Source: Alcaligenaceae bacterium (lineage in GTDB: Bacteria > Pseudomonadota > Gammaproteobacteria > Burkholderiales > Burkholderiaceae_B). From it: 49,909 nucleotides of DNA. Position 1 is the first letter of the stretch. Each line of letters starts with the position of its first letter. The notes under the pieces were generated by a model, which did no database searches, was not told where the DNA came from, and worked only from the letters and a program-made list of their open reading frames with translations. The translations under genes were made by a program, and so were the position numbers. Below, in pieces: positions 39,484 to 48,464 of this stretch. The stretch spans positions 1 through 49,909 of the forward strand of contig JAAYGT010000004.1 in the NCBI GenBank assembly GCA_012727555.1, read 5' to 3'.

Positions 39484-40551
39484 TTAATCGCCGGATGACC
39501 GCCCCCCTTTGAAATCAGGCGGTACCGGTGCAATCGACAAACCGAACATGTGCCAGTAGACCCACAGGTTGAACACCAGGGCAACCGGCAATGCAACCAG
39601 ACTGGCCGCCAGAATCAGCCGCAGCGAATCGACCGAGGCCGCGGCATCCCAGAGGGTGATGTCATCGAGCACGATGTAGGGAAAGAAACTGTAGGCCAGC
39701 CCCCCCAGCACCGACAAGAAAATGATCAGCGCCAGCACAAATGGCAGTGCCGTTGTGCGAAAGCTGCTGTTGATCATGCGCTGCAGACTCATTTCAATGG
39801 ACACAAAACAGAGCAGCAGCAAGCCCCACAAACCCAGTACCCATTGCCAGTCGGTGCTCTGGCTCCATTTAAGAAACACACCGGAATTTGAAAAGGCCAG
39901 CACCACGGAAACACCCACCGCACCGATCGCCGACCAGCGCACTGAGCGCCGCCCCCAGAACACGGCGCGGGCACGCAACTCGCCGGCTTCACGCATGATG
40001 AGCCAGGCGGCACCCAGCAGGCAGTAGGCCGCTACCGCACAGGCGGCAATGAGCAACGAAAACCAAAGGTAGCCACTGTCCATCTGGTACGACACCACCA
40101 CCTGGGCCAGCAGGAAACCGTGCGCCAGGGCGGTAAGCAGCGACCCGGCACCAAACCCGAAAATCCAGGCGCGCTGTTGTTCGCGCGGCGCGCGCAAACG
40201 CATTTCAAAGGACACCGAACGCAAAGTGACCCCCAGGGCCAGCACCATCAGGGGCAGATACAACTTGCCCATGACAGCCCCCCAGGCATTGGGAAACGCC
40301 GCCAGAAACAGCCCCAACCCCAGGAAAAGCCAGAACTCATTGGCATCACGCCAGGGGCTGAGCAAGGACAACATACGCGGCCGGAGAGACTCGGGCGCAA
40401 ACAATGTCAGGCACCCGACGCCTACATCGAAACCGTCGAGCACGGTGCCGGCCACCACCACGGCAAACAAAAGACCAACGAATGCCAAGGGCATCCAGAA
40501 GGCGGGATCCTGGGCGCCCAGACCCAGCAATGCCGTGAGTGAATCGATCAT
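39484..40551 (-). CDS. cydB: Cytochrome bd-type oxidase subunit II (CydB)
   Basis: Membrane subunit of a cytochrome-bd-family complex, 355 residues, about eight to nine hydrophobic helices. Family landmarks are LDGFDVGVG near residue 38, WRDANEFWLFLGLGLFLAAFP near 67 and the C-terminal segment with SFFPYIVLDDITLWDAAAS and NLWVYWHMFG, which line up well with E. coli CydB. Its start overlaps the end of the CydA-like gene by four bases (ATGA), so the two are translationally coupled. No cydX-like small gene or cydDC follows. Whether the complex reduces oxygen depends on the unusual partner subunit. Confidence 0.88.
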   Translation of the reverse strand: MIDSLTALLGLGAQDPAFWMPLAFVGLLFAVVVAGTVLDGFDVGVGCLTLFAPESLRPRMLSLLSPWRDANEFWLFLGLGLFLAAFPNAWGAVMGKLYLPLMVLALGVTLRSVSFEMRLRAPREQQRAWIFGFGAGSLLTALAHGFLLAQVVVSYQMDSGYLWFSLLIAACAVAAYCLLGAAWLIMREAGELRARAVFWGRRSVRWSAIGAVGVSVVLAFSNSGVFLKWSQSTDWQWVLGLWGLLLLCFVSIEMSLQRMINSSFRTTALPFVLALIIFLSVLGGLAYSFFPYIVLDDITLWDAAASVDSLRLILAASLVALPVALVFNLWVYWHMFGLSIAPVPPDFKGGRSSGD

Positions 40552-41888
40552 GCCTTACCCCGGCTACGCATGACGGGAACCACGCCAAAACGGGCAATGT
40601 GTCTCAACATGTGGAAGAAACCCGCAAAAAACAGGCCGTACATGAACCAGTACAGCACCGAAGACACCAGCAAAAGCCTGGGCGGCGTGTCGCCCTGGAT
40701 TTCCGACAGCGTAACCGTGCCGTTGACGGCGAAGGGGTACGCACCAAACAGCACATGGGCAAAACCGGCCAGCATGACCAGCCAGCCAAGGAATGTGGAC
40801 CCTGAGAGCACATAACGCCAGCGCCGGGACAACGCTGCCGGGTTGTAATCGTGGTGTGCAGCCCGCCACAAGGTGCCAACGGCCACGAGAATCATGAGCA
40901 AACCGCCCAGGAACGCCACACGGAATGACCAGAACGTGAGCGGGACAGGTGGCAACATACCGGCAAACTGGTCGAGCCCGCGCGGTTGCCCTTGCGCGTC
41001 GTGCCCCAGCAGCAAGGCACCGGCACCACGAATCGCCACCCGGGCGTGATTGACCCCCGTATCGGTATCCGGCAAGGCAAAGAGCACGAGATCCGGTGAC
41101 GAACCTGTATGCCAGTACGCCGCTGTCGCTGCAGCACGTGCGGGCTGGTACTGCGTGGTCATGCTGACCGAACCCAGCAATACAGCCACCAGAGCCACCA
41201 GGGAAATGGGGGCCACCCAGGCAGCGACCGCAAAAGCCAGACGCTGGTGTGGCTCCACGGGACGATGCAGTGTTTGTGCCGCCACCAGACCCAGCATGAG
41301 AAAAGCCGCCGTCAGCACACTGGCCAGGACAACAAAACCTGCGTACCAGGCAAATGCTGGATTGAAGATCACCTGAAACCAGTCAGTGACCCGATAGGCG
41401 CCATCGGTGAACACCGCACCTTCGGGCACGTGCATCCAGGACAGCAAGGCCACGAACCAGGCGGTTGTCAGCGTAAGCCCCAGGGCCACCATGAAAACCA
41501 CAAACGCATGCACGCGCCCGGACAAACGACGCTGGCCGAACAACATAGCCCCAAGAAAACATGACTTGAACACAAACACGGTGACCAGACCGGCCGCCAC
41601 CAGCGGGCCCACCACATTACCCGCCTTGGCCATGAGCGCAGGCCACAGGGCACCAAGCTGTACCAATACCGGTATGCTGGCTGAAAAACCCAGAAAAAAG
41701 GACAGGGCAAAAACGCGCACCCAGAAACGGTAGGCAGCCAGCCAGCCGGCAGGGTCGGCGCCCAGTGAACGAACGCGGAAATAGACCAGCAGCCAGGCCA
41801 GACCGAGCTGGATGGCAAGAAACAGCAGCACGAAACCCACGCTCGAGAAAAACTGGAGCTGGGACAACCACAAGGCGGATTGCGTCAT
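40548..41888 (-). CDS. Divergent CydA-like subunit lacking heme-ligand residues
   Basis: Membrane protein of 446 residues whose fold is that of CydA: LQF start at 11-13, GPLVAAGLVTVFVFKSCFLGAMLFG (in two parts of helix 3), the loop PARAAATAAYWHTG...LFALPDTDTGVNHARVAI and FWSFRV at 319-324. By eye against E. coli CydA (from memory), heme ligands H19, H186 and M393 correspond to Val20, a Phe and Ala325; E99, E107 and E445 to Gly, Lys108 and Leu; quinol-site K252/E257 to Arg/Ala; only R391 (Arg323) is kept. No histidine lies in the first or fifth helix. It may be a heme-poor subunit of a bd-like complex. Start ATG 41888; no Shine-Dalgarno sequence. Operon with cydB. Confidence 0.75.
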   Translation of the reverse strand: MTQSALWLSQLQFFSSVGFVLLFLAIQLGLAWLLVYFRVRSLGADPAGWLAAYRFWVRVFALSFFLGFSASIPVLVQLGALWPALMAKAGNVVGPLVAAGLVTVFVFKSCFLGAMLFGQRRLSGRVHAFVVFMVALGLTLTTAWFVALLSWMHVPEGAVFTDGAYRVTDWFQVIFNPAFAWYAGFVVLASVLTAAFLMLGLVAAQTLHRPVEPHQRLAFAVAAWVAPISLVALVAVLLGSVSMTTQYQPARAAATAAYWHTGSSPDLVLFALPDTDTGVNHARVAIRGAGALLLGHDAQGQPRGLDQFAGMLPPVPLTFWSFRVAFLGGLLMILVAVGTLWRAAHHDYNPAALSRRWRYVLSGSTFLGWLVMLAGFAHVLFGAYPFAVNGTVTLSEIQGDTPPRLLLVSSVLYWFMYGLFFAGFFHMLRHIARFGVVPVMRSRGKA

Positions 41889-41898
41889 AATGGCTGCT

Positions 41899-41926
41899 AG
41901 TTTAGAGCCCTCACGCCATTTGTAAA
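41899..41926 (-). promoter_or_regulatory. Promoter candidate for the cydA-like/cydB operon
   Basis: On the minus strand TTTACA (41921-41926), a 16-base spacer, TAAACT (41899-41904). The predicted transcript would begin only about four bases before the ATG at 41888, so the mRNA may be almost leaderless. Confidence 0.35.
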
Positions 41927-42003
41927 CCAACAAGCCCGGCAAACAGCATGGAACATGGCAAAATGCTGTCTTTGCCCGACACTTACCTGTTTTGAATCAC
42001 GCA

Positions 42004-43767
42004 ATGAACTCTGCTGCGCCCGCACCCGTTTCAAATTTTCTGCGCACTATCATCGATAACGACCTTGCACAGGGCCGCTATGCGCAAAAGCGCTGGGCAG
42101 GCACGCCCGGGCCGGCAGCGGTGCAAAACACCGGATCACCCGACCCGGCCCGCATTCGCACCCGCTTCCCGCCTGAGCCCAATGGCTACCTGCACATCGG
42201 GCATGCAAAAAGCATCTGCCTGAACTTCGGCCTGGCACAGCATTACCAGGGCGCCTGCCATCTGCGCTTCGACGACACCAACCCTGAAAAAGAAGATCAG
42301 GAATACGTTGATGCCATCATCGACATGGTCAAGTGGCTGGGCTACGACTGGTCGTTCCAGAACGAAACCAACCTGTACTTCGCCAGCGATTACTTCCAGT
42401 TCTTCTACGATTTCGCCGAAGCCCTGGTGCTGGCCGGTCACGCCTACGTCGATGAACAAAGCCCTGACGAAATGCGGGCAACACGCGGCACGCTCACCGA
42501 AAAAGGGGTGAACTCGCCCTGGCGTGATCGCCCGGCCAACGAATCCCTGAAACTGCTGCGTGAAATGCGCGATGGCAAACATCCCGACGGCAGCATGGCG
42601 TTGCGGGCCAAAATCGACATGGCCTCGCCAAATATCAACCTGCGCGATCCCGTGCTGTATCGCATTCGTCATGCCGCCCACCACCGCACGGGCGAGGCCT
42701 GGTGCATCTACCCCATGTACGCCTGGGCACACCCGGTCGAAGACGCCCTGGAAGGCATCACCCACAGCATCTGCACGCTCGAATTCGAAGACCAGCGCCC
42801 GTTCTACGACTGGATCCTGAACCGTCTGGCCGACCTTGGCCTGCTGGCACACCCCCTGCCGCATCAGTACGAATTCGCCCGGCTGAACATGACCTACATC
42901 GTCACCAGCAAACGCAAACTGCTGCAACTGGTGCGTGAAGGCCATGTCGATGGCTGGGACGACCCGCGCATGCCCACGCTGGTCGGGCTGCGCCGCCGTG
43001 GCTACACACCGGCCTCGATCCGCCTGTTCTGCGAACGCCTGGGGGTGTCCAAGGCCGATTCCCGCATTGACTACGCCGTGCTCGAACAAGCCCTGCGCGA
43101 CGACCTCGACCCCTGCGCCCCACGCAGCGTGGCCGTGCTCGATCCCGTCAAACTGGTCCTCACCAACTTCCCGGAAGACCACACCGAACTGTGCCACGCC
43201 CCCCGCAACCCGCACGACCCAGCCGCCGGCCAGCGCGAATTTCCGCTCACACGGGAACTCTGGATCGAACGCGAAGACTTCATGGAAGAGCCGCCCAAGA
43301 AGTATTTCCGTCTGTTCCCCGGCAACAAGGTACGCCTGAAATACGGCTTCATCATTGAATGTACCGGTTGCACCAAAGACGAACACGGTAACGTTGTCGA
43401 AGTCCAGGCCCAGTACCTTCCCGACACCAAAAGCGGTACCCCCGGCGCCGACAGCATCAAGGTCAAGGGCAACATCACCTGGGTCAGTGCGCGGCATGCC
43501 GTTCCGGCTGAAATACGCCTGTACGACCGCCTGTTCCGCGAAGCCCACCCCGATGCCGGTGATCGCAACTTCCTCGATGCCATCAATCCCGATTCCTGCC
43601 AGGTCATCCAGGGGTGGCTTGAACCGGGTACGGTCGCCACGCCCGGGGCACACTGGCAATTCGAACGCCTGGGTTATTTTGTGGCCGACCGCGAACTGTC
43701 CACCCCGGCAAAGCCTGTTTTGAACCGCAGCGTCACCCTGAAAGACTCCTGGGCACAGGGGAAATAA
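42004..43767 (+). CDS. glnS: Glutaminyl-tRNA synthetase
   Basis: Charges tRNA-Gln directly with glutamine; class Ib synthetase. The 587-residue protein has the HIGH motif in RFPPEPNGYLHIGHAKS near residue 57, RFDDTNPEKEDQEYVDAI near 88, the KMSKS equivalent VTSKRKLLQLV near 300, and the two C-terminal anticodon-binding beta-barrels (VKLVLTNFPEDHTELC, GCTKDEHGNVVEVQAQYLPDT). ATG at 42004; a TTG four codons upstream is in frame. Neither start has a clear ribosome-binding site. Divergent from the bd-like operon. Confidence 0.97.
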   Translation: MNSAAPAPVSNFLRTIIDNDLAQGRYAQKRWAGTPGPAAVQNTGSPDPARIRTRFPPEPNGYLHIGHAKSICLNFGLAQHYQGACHLRFDDTNPEKEDQEYVDAIIDMVKWLGYDWSFQNETNLYFASDYFQFFYDFAEALVLAGHAYVDEQSPDEMRATRGTLTEKGVNSPWRDRPANESLKLLREMRDGKHPDGSMALRAKIDMASPNINLRDPVLYRIRHAAHHRTGEAWCIYPMYAWAHPVEDALEGITHSICTLEFEDQRPFYDWILNRLADLGLLAHPLPHQYEFARLNMTYIVTSKRKLLQLVREGHVDGWDDPRMPTLVGLRRRGYTPASIRLFCERLGVSKADSRIDYAVLEQALRDDLDPCAPRSVAVLDPVKLVLTNFPEDHTELCHAPRNPHDPAAGQREFPLTRELWIEREDFMEEPPKKYFRLFPGNKVRLKYGFIIECTGCTKDEHGNVVEVQAQYLPDTKSGTPGADSIKVKGNITWVSARHAVPAEIRLYDRLFREAHPDAGDRNFLDAINPDSCQVIQGWLEPGTVATPGAHWQFERLGYFVADRELSTPAKPVLNRSVTLKDSWAQGK

Positions 43768-43799
43768 AACAACCCAGTCCACCAAAACGCAGGAACACC

Positions 43800-44627
43800 G
43801 TGAGCACAGCACCTTCACCCAAGAAAAACCTGGCGGTCGATTTCAAAAGCGCCACGCTCTATGCCGTCAGGCTGGTTCTGCACAGTGCCGACACCGCCAC
43901 GTTGCTGCAGGCACTTGAACAGCGCATGCTCGATGCCGGTGCTTTTTTCGATAACGAACCGATCGTTCTCGATGCCTCGCTGATTGACGAGGAAATCGAC
44001 TGGCCTGTACTGATCGATGCCGTGCGGGCGCACGCGCTGCACCCGGTGGGTGCCGTGGCCAACGCAGCGAACGAGCACAGTGCGCAAGCGGCTGGCCTGG
44101 CGCTGGTCGATCTGGCAAACACCCCCGCGCGGCCTGCCAGCACACCGGCCCCCGAACATGCTATCCCGGCGGTGGTACCGGTCACCCAGGCCGCCCCTGC
44201 CGCCGGCGAAGCGGCCAGTGAAGAAACAGCACCGCCCGAACCATCGCAGCCAGAAACCGGGTACGCGCCCGCAGGCCTGCCCGAACCCGCACCGGCCGCC
44301 ATGGTCGTGAACCGTCCGCTGCGCTCAGGGCAACGCATTTACGCCCGCAACACCGACCTCATCATCATTGGTGTGGTCAGCCAGGGGGCCGAAGTGATTG
44401 CCGACGGCAATATCCACGTGTATGGTCCGTTGCGTGGCAAGGCCATGGCGGGCGCCGGCGGCGATACCCAGGCCCGTATTTTCACCACCCAGCTCGACCC
44501 CGAACTGCTGGCCATTGCAGGGGTGTACCGGGTGGTCGAAGCGCCCCTTGACGCCGGGGTTCGCAACCAGCCTTGCGTCATTCAGCTGACCGACGAAACC
44601 CTTAAAATCAGCCCGTTGGCGGGTTGA
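43800..44627 (+). CDS. minC: Septum site-determining protein MinC
   Basis: Inhibitor of FtsZ polymerisation that blocks division away from mid-cell, recruited by MinD. The 275-residue protein has the N-terminal MinC domain (about 10-105; FKSATLYAVRLVLHSADTATL), an Ala/Pro-rich linker of about 70 residues and the C-terminal beta-helix domain (RSGQRIYARNTDLIIIGVVSQGAEVIADGNIHVYGPLRGKAMAG in several turns, TTQLDPELLAIAGVYR). GTG at 43800 has AGGA five bases upstream. A 144-bp gap before minD is longer than usual for the min operon. Confidence 0.95.
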   Translation: MSTAPSPKKNLAVDFKSATLYAVRLVLHSADTATLLQALEQRMLDAGAFFDNEPIVLDASLIDEEIDWPVLIDAVRAHALHPVGAVANAANEHSAQAAGLALVDLANTPARPASTPAPEHAIPAVVPVTQAAPAAGEAASEETAPPEPSQPETGYAPAGLPEPAPAAMVVNRPLRSGQRIYARNTDLIIIGVVSQGAEVIADGNIHVYGPLRGKAMAGAGGDTQARIFTTQLDPELLAIAGVYRVVEAPLDAGVRNQPCVIQLTDETLKISPLAG

Positions 44628-44771
44628 CATCAACGCAAGGTGCCCCAGTAACCAAATAGTTCTGAAACACCCCGCTCTGGTGCCCGTTTTGCTTTACGAT
44701 TACACGATTGACCCACTACAAGGGCAATCAGAACACACACACAGAATATCGAACAAAGGAATGCTTTCGTC

Positions 44772-45587
44772 ATGGCACGAATCGTTGTGGTGACGTCCGG
44801 CAAGGGCGGGGTGGGGAAAACAACCACCAGTGCAAGTTTTTCATCGGGGCTGGCCATGCGCGGCCATAAAACCGTAGTCATCGATTTCGATGTTGGCTTG
44901 CGCAACCTTGACCTGATCATGGGCTGCGAACGAAGGGTGGTCTACGACTTCGTCAATGTCATCCAGGGTGAAGCCACACTGAACCAGGCGCTCATTCGCG
45001 ACAAACAGCTTGAAAACCTGTTCATTCTGCCGGCCTCGCAAACGCGCGACAAAGACGCCCTCACGAAAGAAGGCGTGGAAAAAGCCCTGAACGACCTGGC
45101 CGACATGGGGTTTGAATACATTGTGTGCGATTCGCCGGCCGGCATTGAAACCGGGGCGCTCATGGCTTCGTATTTTGCCGACGATGCCCTGGTGGTCACC
45201 AACCCTGAAGTGTCATCTGTGCGCGATTCCGACCGCATCCTGGGCATTTTGGCCGCCAAGTCGAAACGTGCTGAAACAGGTGCTGAACCCATCAAAGAAT
45301 ACCTGTTGCTCACCCGCTACAACCCGAAACGTGTTGCCGAGGGTGAAATGCTGTCGATCAAAGACATCGAAGATATTCTGCGCATCAAACTGATTGGTGT
45401 GGTTCCCGAATCGGAAGCTGTTCTGCAGGCATCGAACCAGGGGTTACCGGCCATTCACCTGAAAGACACCGATGTTGCACTGGCCTATCAAGATGTCGTT
45501 GCCCGCTACCTGGGCGAAGAAAAACCCCTGCGCTTCATCGAGTACGAAAAACCCGGGCTGCTCAAGCGTCTTTTCGGGAGCAAATAG
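44772..45587 (+). CDS. minD: Septum site-determining ATPase MinD
   Basis: Deviant Walker ATPase that binds the inner membrane and carries MinC to the poles. The 271-residue protein has the P-loop [12 protein letters not shown] near residues 9-19, switch regions [14 protein letters not shown] and [11 protein letters not shown] near 119, [16 protein letters not shown] near 150, and the C-terminal amphipathic membrane-targeting helix [17 protein letters not shown] lies eleven bases before the ATG. minE follows two bases after its stop. Confidence 0.97.
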   Translation: MARIVVVTSGKGGVGKTTTSASFSSGLAMRGHKTVVIDFDVGLRNLDLIMGCERRVVYDFVNVIQGEATLNQALIRDKQLENLFILPASQTRDKDALTKEGVEKALNDLADMGFEYIVCDSPAGIETGALMASYFADDALVVTNPEVSSVRDSDRILGILAAKSKRAETGAEPIKEYLLLTRYNPKRVAEGEMLSIKDIEDILRIKLIGVVPESEAVLQASNQGLPAIHLKDTDVALAYQDVVARYLGEEKPLRFIEYEKPGLLKRLFGSK

Positions 45588-45589
45588 CC

Positions 45590-45895
45590 ATGTCTTTCCT
45601 GTCTTTTTTCAGGGGTCAGAAAAAAAACACAGCCAGTGTGGCACGTGACCGCCTGCAGTTGATCCTGATCAACGAGCGCGGTACCGGCACGGCGCCCGAC
45701 TACCTTCCCAGGCTTCAGAAAGAACTGCTGGAAGTCATTTCACGCTACGTGAAAATTGACCCCAACGACATCAAGGTGAATGTCGACCGGCAAGACTCCC
45801 TTGAGATCCTGGAAGTGAAAATTGAAATGCCCCAGGCTGAAACCCGCGACACCACCGCGAACGAAACCCGGCCGCCAGGCACCGACAAAACCTGA
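45590..45895 (+). CDS. minE: Cell division topological specificity factor MinE
   Basis: Stimulates MinD ATPase and drives pole-to-pole oscillation. The 101-residue protein has the N-terminal membrane-binding stretch [21 protein letters not shown], the MinD-binding helix [10 protein letters not shown] and the dimerisation domain ([31 protein letters not shown]). The acidic, Thr-rich tail of about 15 residues is extra. Translationally linked to minD (2-bp gap); a terminator candidate follows. Confidence 0.95.
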   Translation: MSFLSFFRGQKKNTASVARDRLQLILINERGTGTAPDYLPRLQKELLEVISRYVKIDPNDIKVNVDRQDSLEILEVKIEMPQAETRDTTANETRPPGTDKT

Positions 45896-45908
45896 CAACG
45901 CACGGCCA

Positions 45909-45930
45909 CCGGGTTTCGGCCCGGGTTTAT
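45909..45930 (+). terminator. Weak intrinsic terminator candidate after minE
   Basis: CCGGG, loop TTTCGG, CCCGG, then GTTTAT. The stem is only five pairs and the tail overlaps the stop codon of the convergent lipoprotein gene, so it is a modest prediction. Confidence 0.35.
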
Positions 45931-46166
45931 TTGCGTTTGCCGACCTGATCACCAATAACACCGCCAATGGCGGCACCACCTACGGTACCAAGCACCCCGC
46001 CATCAGAAATGACCGCACCGGCCACACCACCCACGGCCGCGCCGGTGACGGCAGTTTTCTGGCGCGAGCTCATGCCATCCCAGGTTGAGCACCCCGCCAT
46101 GCCCAAAGCAAGCACTACAGCGACACAAGGCCGGATCATGCGGGAAACGTGTTTTTCAGGGCTCAT
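45927..46166 (-). CDS. Glycine-zipper lipoprotein
   Basis: Small outer-envelope lipoprotein of 79 residues. The signal peptide MIRPCVAVVLALGMAGC ends in a lipobox (MAGC) with Cys near residue 26. The mature part is a glycine-zipper 2TM domain (AAVGGVAGAVISDGG, GGAAIGGVIGDQVG), as in OsmB/SlyB-like proteins that stabilise the envelope. ATG at 46166 has GGAG eight bases upstream; alternatives are 46187 and 46139. Convergent with minE and divergent from the phosphatase gene. The exact role is unknown. Confidence 0.8.
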   Translation of the reverse strand: MSPEKHVSRMIRPCVAVVLALGMAGCSTWDGMSSRQKTAVTGAAVGGVAGAVISDGGVLGTVGGAAIGGVIGDQVGKRK

Positions 46167-46282
46167 ACTGTGTACTCCGTGAAACATGATACGCTTTCAA
46201 CATACCTGATTTTCACTGCATCGTGTGGTAACGGCATGCAACAAAGGGGTGAATTCAATCCCGGCGCCCCCATCTGACAACC

Positions 46283-48328
46283 ATGCTTTCTACCATTGCC
46301 CCAACCTGCTCCAACCCGCCCGGCAGCAACGGCGACCAGACCGCTGCCCTGCTGCTGGCCGGCCCCATGCTGCGTCGCCTGGAAGCCGACAAACTGGTTA
46401 TCTGGCTTTGTACACGCGCGCCTGTCAGCCTTCATGTGGTGCTGCACCCCGGGTCAGGTGAAGAAATCACGATTTCACCCTCGGCCGACGCAGGCAACGC
46501 GTCAACCAGTCGGCACGATACCGTTCAAGTGGGTCGCCACTGTTACATCCATCTGCTTCAGCTACGGCCTCCCACCCCTTTTCCGGTCAACACCCCGATC
46601 AGCTACGATCTGCGGTGGGCGCCCCTGAACACCGCCAACGACACGCCCGCCCGGGAACACAACCCAGGCGCGCAGCACAGTCTGGCAGAAACGTTTCCCG
46701 ACATTCGCCACCCTGGTCAACCGTACCCGCGTTTTGTGCTGCGCAGCACCCTGACCAGCATTTTGCACGGCTCCTGCCGCAAACCCCATCACGACTCTGC
46801 CGATGGGCTGGTTGCCGCCGATGCCTGGCTGCAGGCCAGCGACAATCCACCAGAGAACTGGCCCAGCCTGCTGATGATGAGTGGCGACCAGGTGTATGTC
46901 GACGACGTGGCCGGCCCCATGCTGACGGCCATTCACGAACTGATCAATACGCTGGGCCTGTACCCCGAAACCCTGGAGGGCGCACGGGTACAGAACAGTC
47001 AGGAATTGTTTGCCAGCCCCTTCAACTACTACCGGCGCAGCGAGCTGCTGCCCGATACACGCGCCAACCAGACACTGCGCAGCCGTTTCTTCGAAGGCGC
47101 ACGCAAACCCATTTTCACCACCAGCAATGCCGACAACCACCTGATCACACTGGCGGAAGTGGTGGCCATGTACCTGCTGGTGTGGTCGCCGGAACCCTGG
47201 AACTGCCTGCCGGAAGGCGAGCCGGCCGGGCTAACCACCGACCAGCAGGCACGTTATCGCAAAGAGCGTGCCCGGTTGATCCGGTTTATTGAAGGTTTGC
47301 CACACGTCAGGCGGCTGTTCGCCCACGTGCCCACCCTGATGATCTTCGATGATCACGACATCACCGACGACTGGAACCTGACCGCCGACTGGGAACACAC
47401 TGCCTACAGTCACCCTTTTTCACGCAGGATCATCGGAAACGCCCTGATCGGCTATTTTCTTTTTCAGGGCTGGGGCAACAACCCGGACGTATTCGCCAAA
47501 GACACGCTCCACAAGGTGCTCGACTGGTCGGCAACCCCCGACAGCACACACCAGGACGCCCTGATACAGCACCTGCTGAAGCTGCAACACTGGGATTACA
47601 GCCTGCCCACTCAGCCCAAGTTGCTGGTGCTCGACACGCGCACCCGACGCTGGCGCTCGGAACGCAACCTGAACCGCCCGTCCGGCCTGATGGATTGGGA
47701 GGCCCTGACCGACCTGCAGAACGAACTGCTGAACCACGATGCCGTAATCATGGTGTCACCGGCCCCCGTTTTCGGGGTCAAACTGATCGAAACCTTACAA
47801 AAACTGTTCACCTGGGCCGGGCGCCCACTGCTGGTGGATGCTGAAAACTGGATGGCCCACAAGGGCACGGCCAGCGCCATTCTGAACATTTTCCGCCACA
47901 CCCGCACACCGGCCAATTTTGTGATTTTGTCCGGTGATGTGCACTACTCATTCGTCTACGGCATTCGGGTACGCACACAAAAAGGTGACCCGCACCTGTG
48001 GCAGATCACCAGCAGTGGCATCAAAAACCAGTTCCCCGAAAAACTGCTCAACGTGCTCGACCGCCTGAACCGCTGGCTTTTTTCACCCCGCTCGCCCCTG
48101 AACTGGCTCACCCGGCGCCGGCGGCTGGAAATCACGCCCTACCGGCCAGCATCGGCCTCGCGGGGGGAACGCCTGCTGAATGCCTCGGGTATTGGTCATG
48201 TACAGTTTGCTCCCGATGGCCGGCCGGTGCTGGTGGAACAGATCAGTGTCAGCGGACGCACACGTTTCGAGGTCGAAACAGCCGCATTATCGGAATTGAA
48301 CACGCCTGCACGTGTCAATGCGCGTTAA
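46283..48328 (+). CDS. PhoD-like metallophosphatase, probably cytosolic
   Basis: Metallophosphatase of the PhoD/alkaline phosphatase D superfamily, 681 residues. Metal-site motifs in order: HGSCRKPHHDSADG near residue 160, MMSGDQVYVDD near 198, MIFDDHDITDDWN near 353 and LSGDVHYSFVYG near 549. The N-terminal 140 residues form a beta-rich domain (LRRLEADKLVIWLCTRAPVSL). Unlike classical PhoD there is no Tat or Sec signal peptide, so it likely acts in the cytosol; substrate unknown. Monocistronic, divergent from the lipoprotein gene. Confidence 0.82.
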   Translation: MLSTIAPTCSNPPGSNGDQTAALLLAGPMLRRLEADKLVIWLCTRAPVSLHVVLHPGSGEEITISPSADAGNASTSRHDTVQVGRHCYIHLLQLRPPTPFPVNTPISYDLRWAPLNTANDTPAREHNPGAQHSLAETFPDIRHPGQPYPRFVLRSTLTSILHGSCRKPHHDSADGLVAADAWLQASDNPPENWPSLLMMSGDQVYVDDVAGPMLTAIHELINTLGLYPETLEGARVQNSQELFASPFNYYRRSELLPDTRANQTLRSRFFEGARKPIFTTSNADNHLITLAEVVAMYLLVWSPEPWNCLPEGEPAGLTTDQQARYRKERARLIRFIEGLPHVRRLFAHVPTLMIFDDHDITDDWNLTADWEHTAYSHPFSRRIIGNALIGYFLFQGWGNNPDVFAKDTLHKVLDWSATPDSTHQDALIQHLLKLQHWDYSLPTQPKLLVLDTRTRRWRSERNLNRPSGLMDWEALTDLQNELLNHDAVIMVSPAPVFGVKLIETLQKLFTWAGRPLLVDAENWMAHKGTASAILNIFRHTRTPANFVILSGDVHYSFVYGIRVRTQKGDPHLWQITSSGIKNQFPEKLLNVLDRLNRWLFSPRSPLNWLTRRRRLEITPYRPASASRGERLLNASGIGHVQFAPDGRPVLVEQISVSGRTRFEVETAALSELNTPARVNAR

Positions 48329-48464
48329 ATGCGCTATAAGCGAAGTTCAACATTTCTGAAACATAAATAACAGATTCATTGTGTGCCTTGCGGCGCCGGG
48401 GCGCCCTGACGGGCACCTTGCCGTTGCGCCCGGGTCTGTTCGCGTCCGAGACAAAGCTCATTCC

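Noticed and set aside
42136-43818. Open frame of 560 codons opposite glnS
   Set aside because: Antisense shadow of a certain synthetase gene; no start signal or family features.
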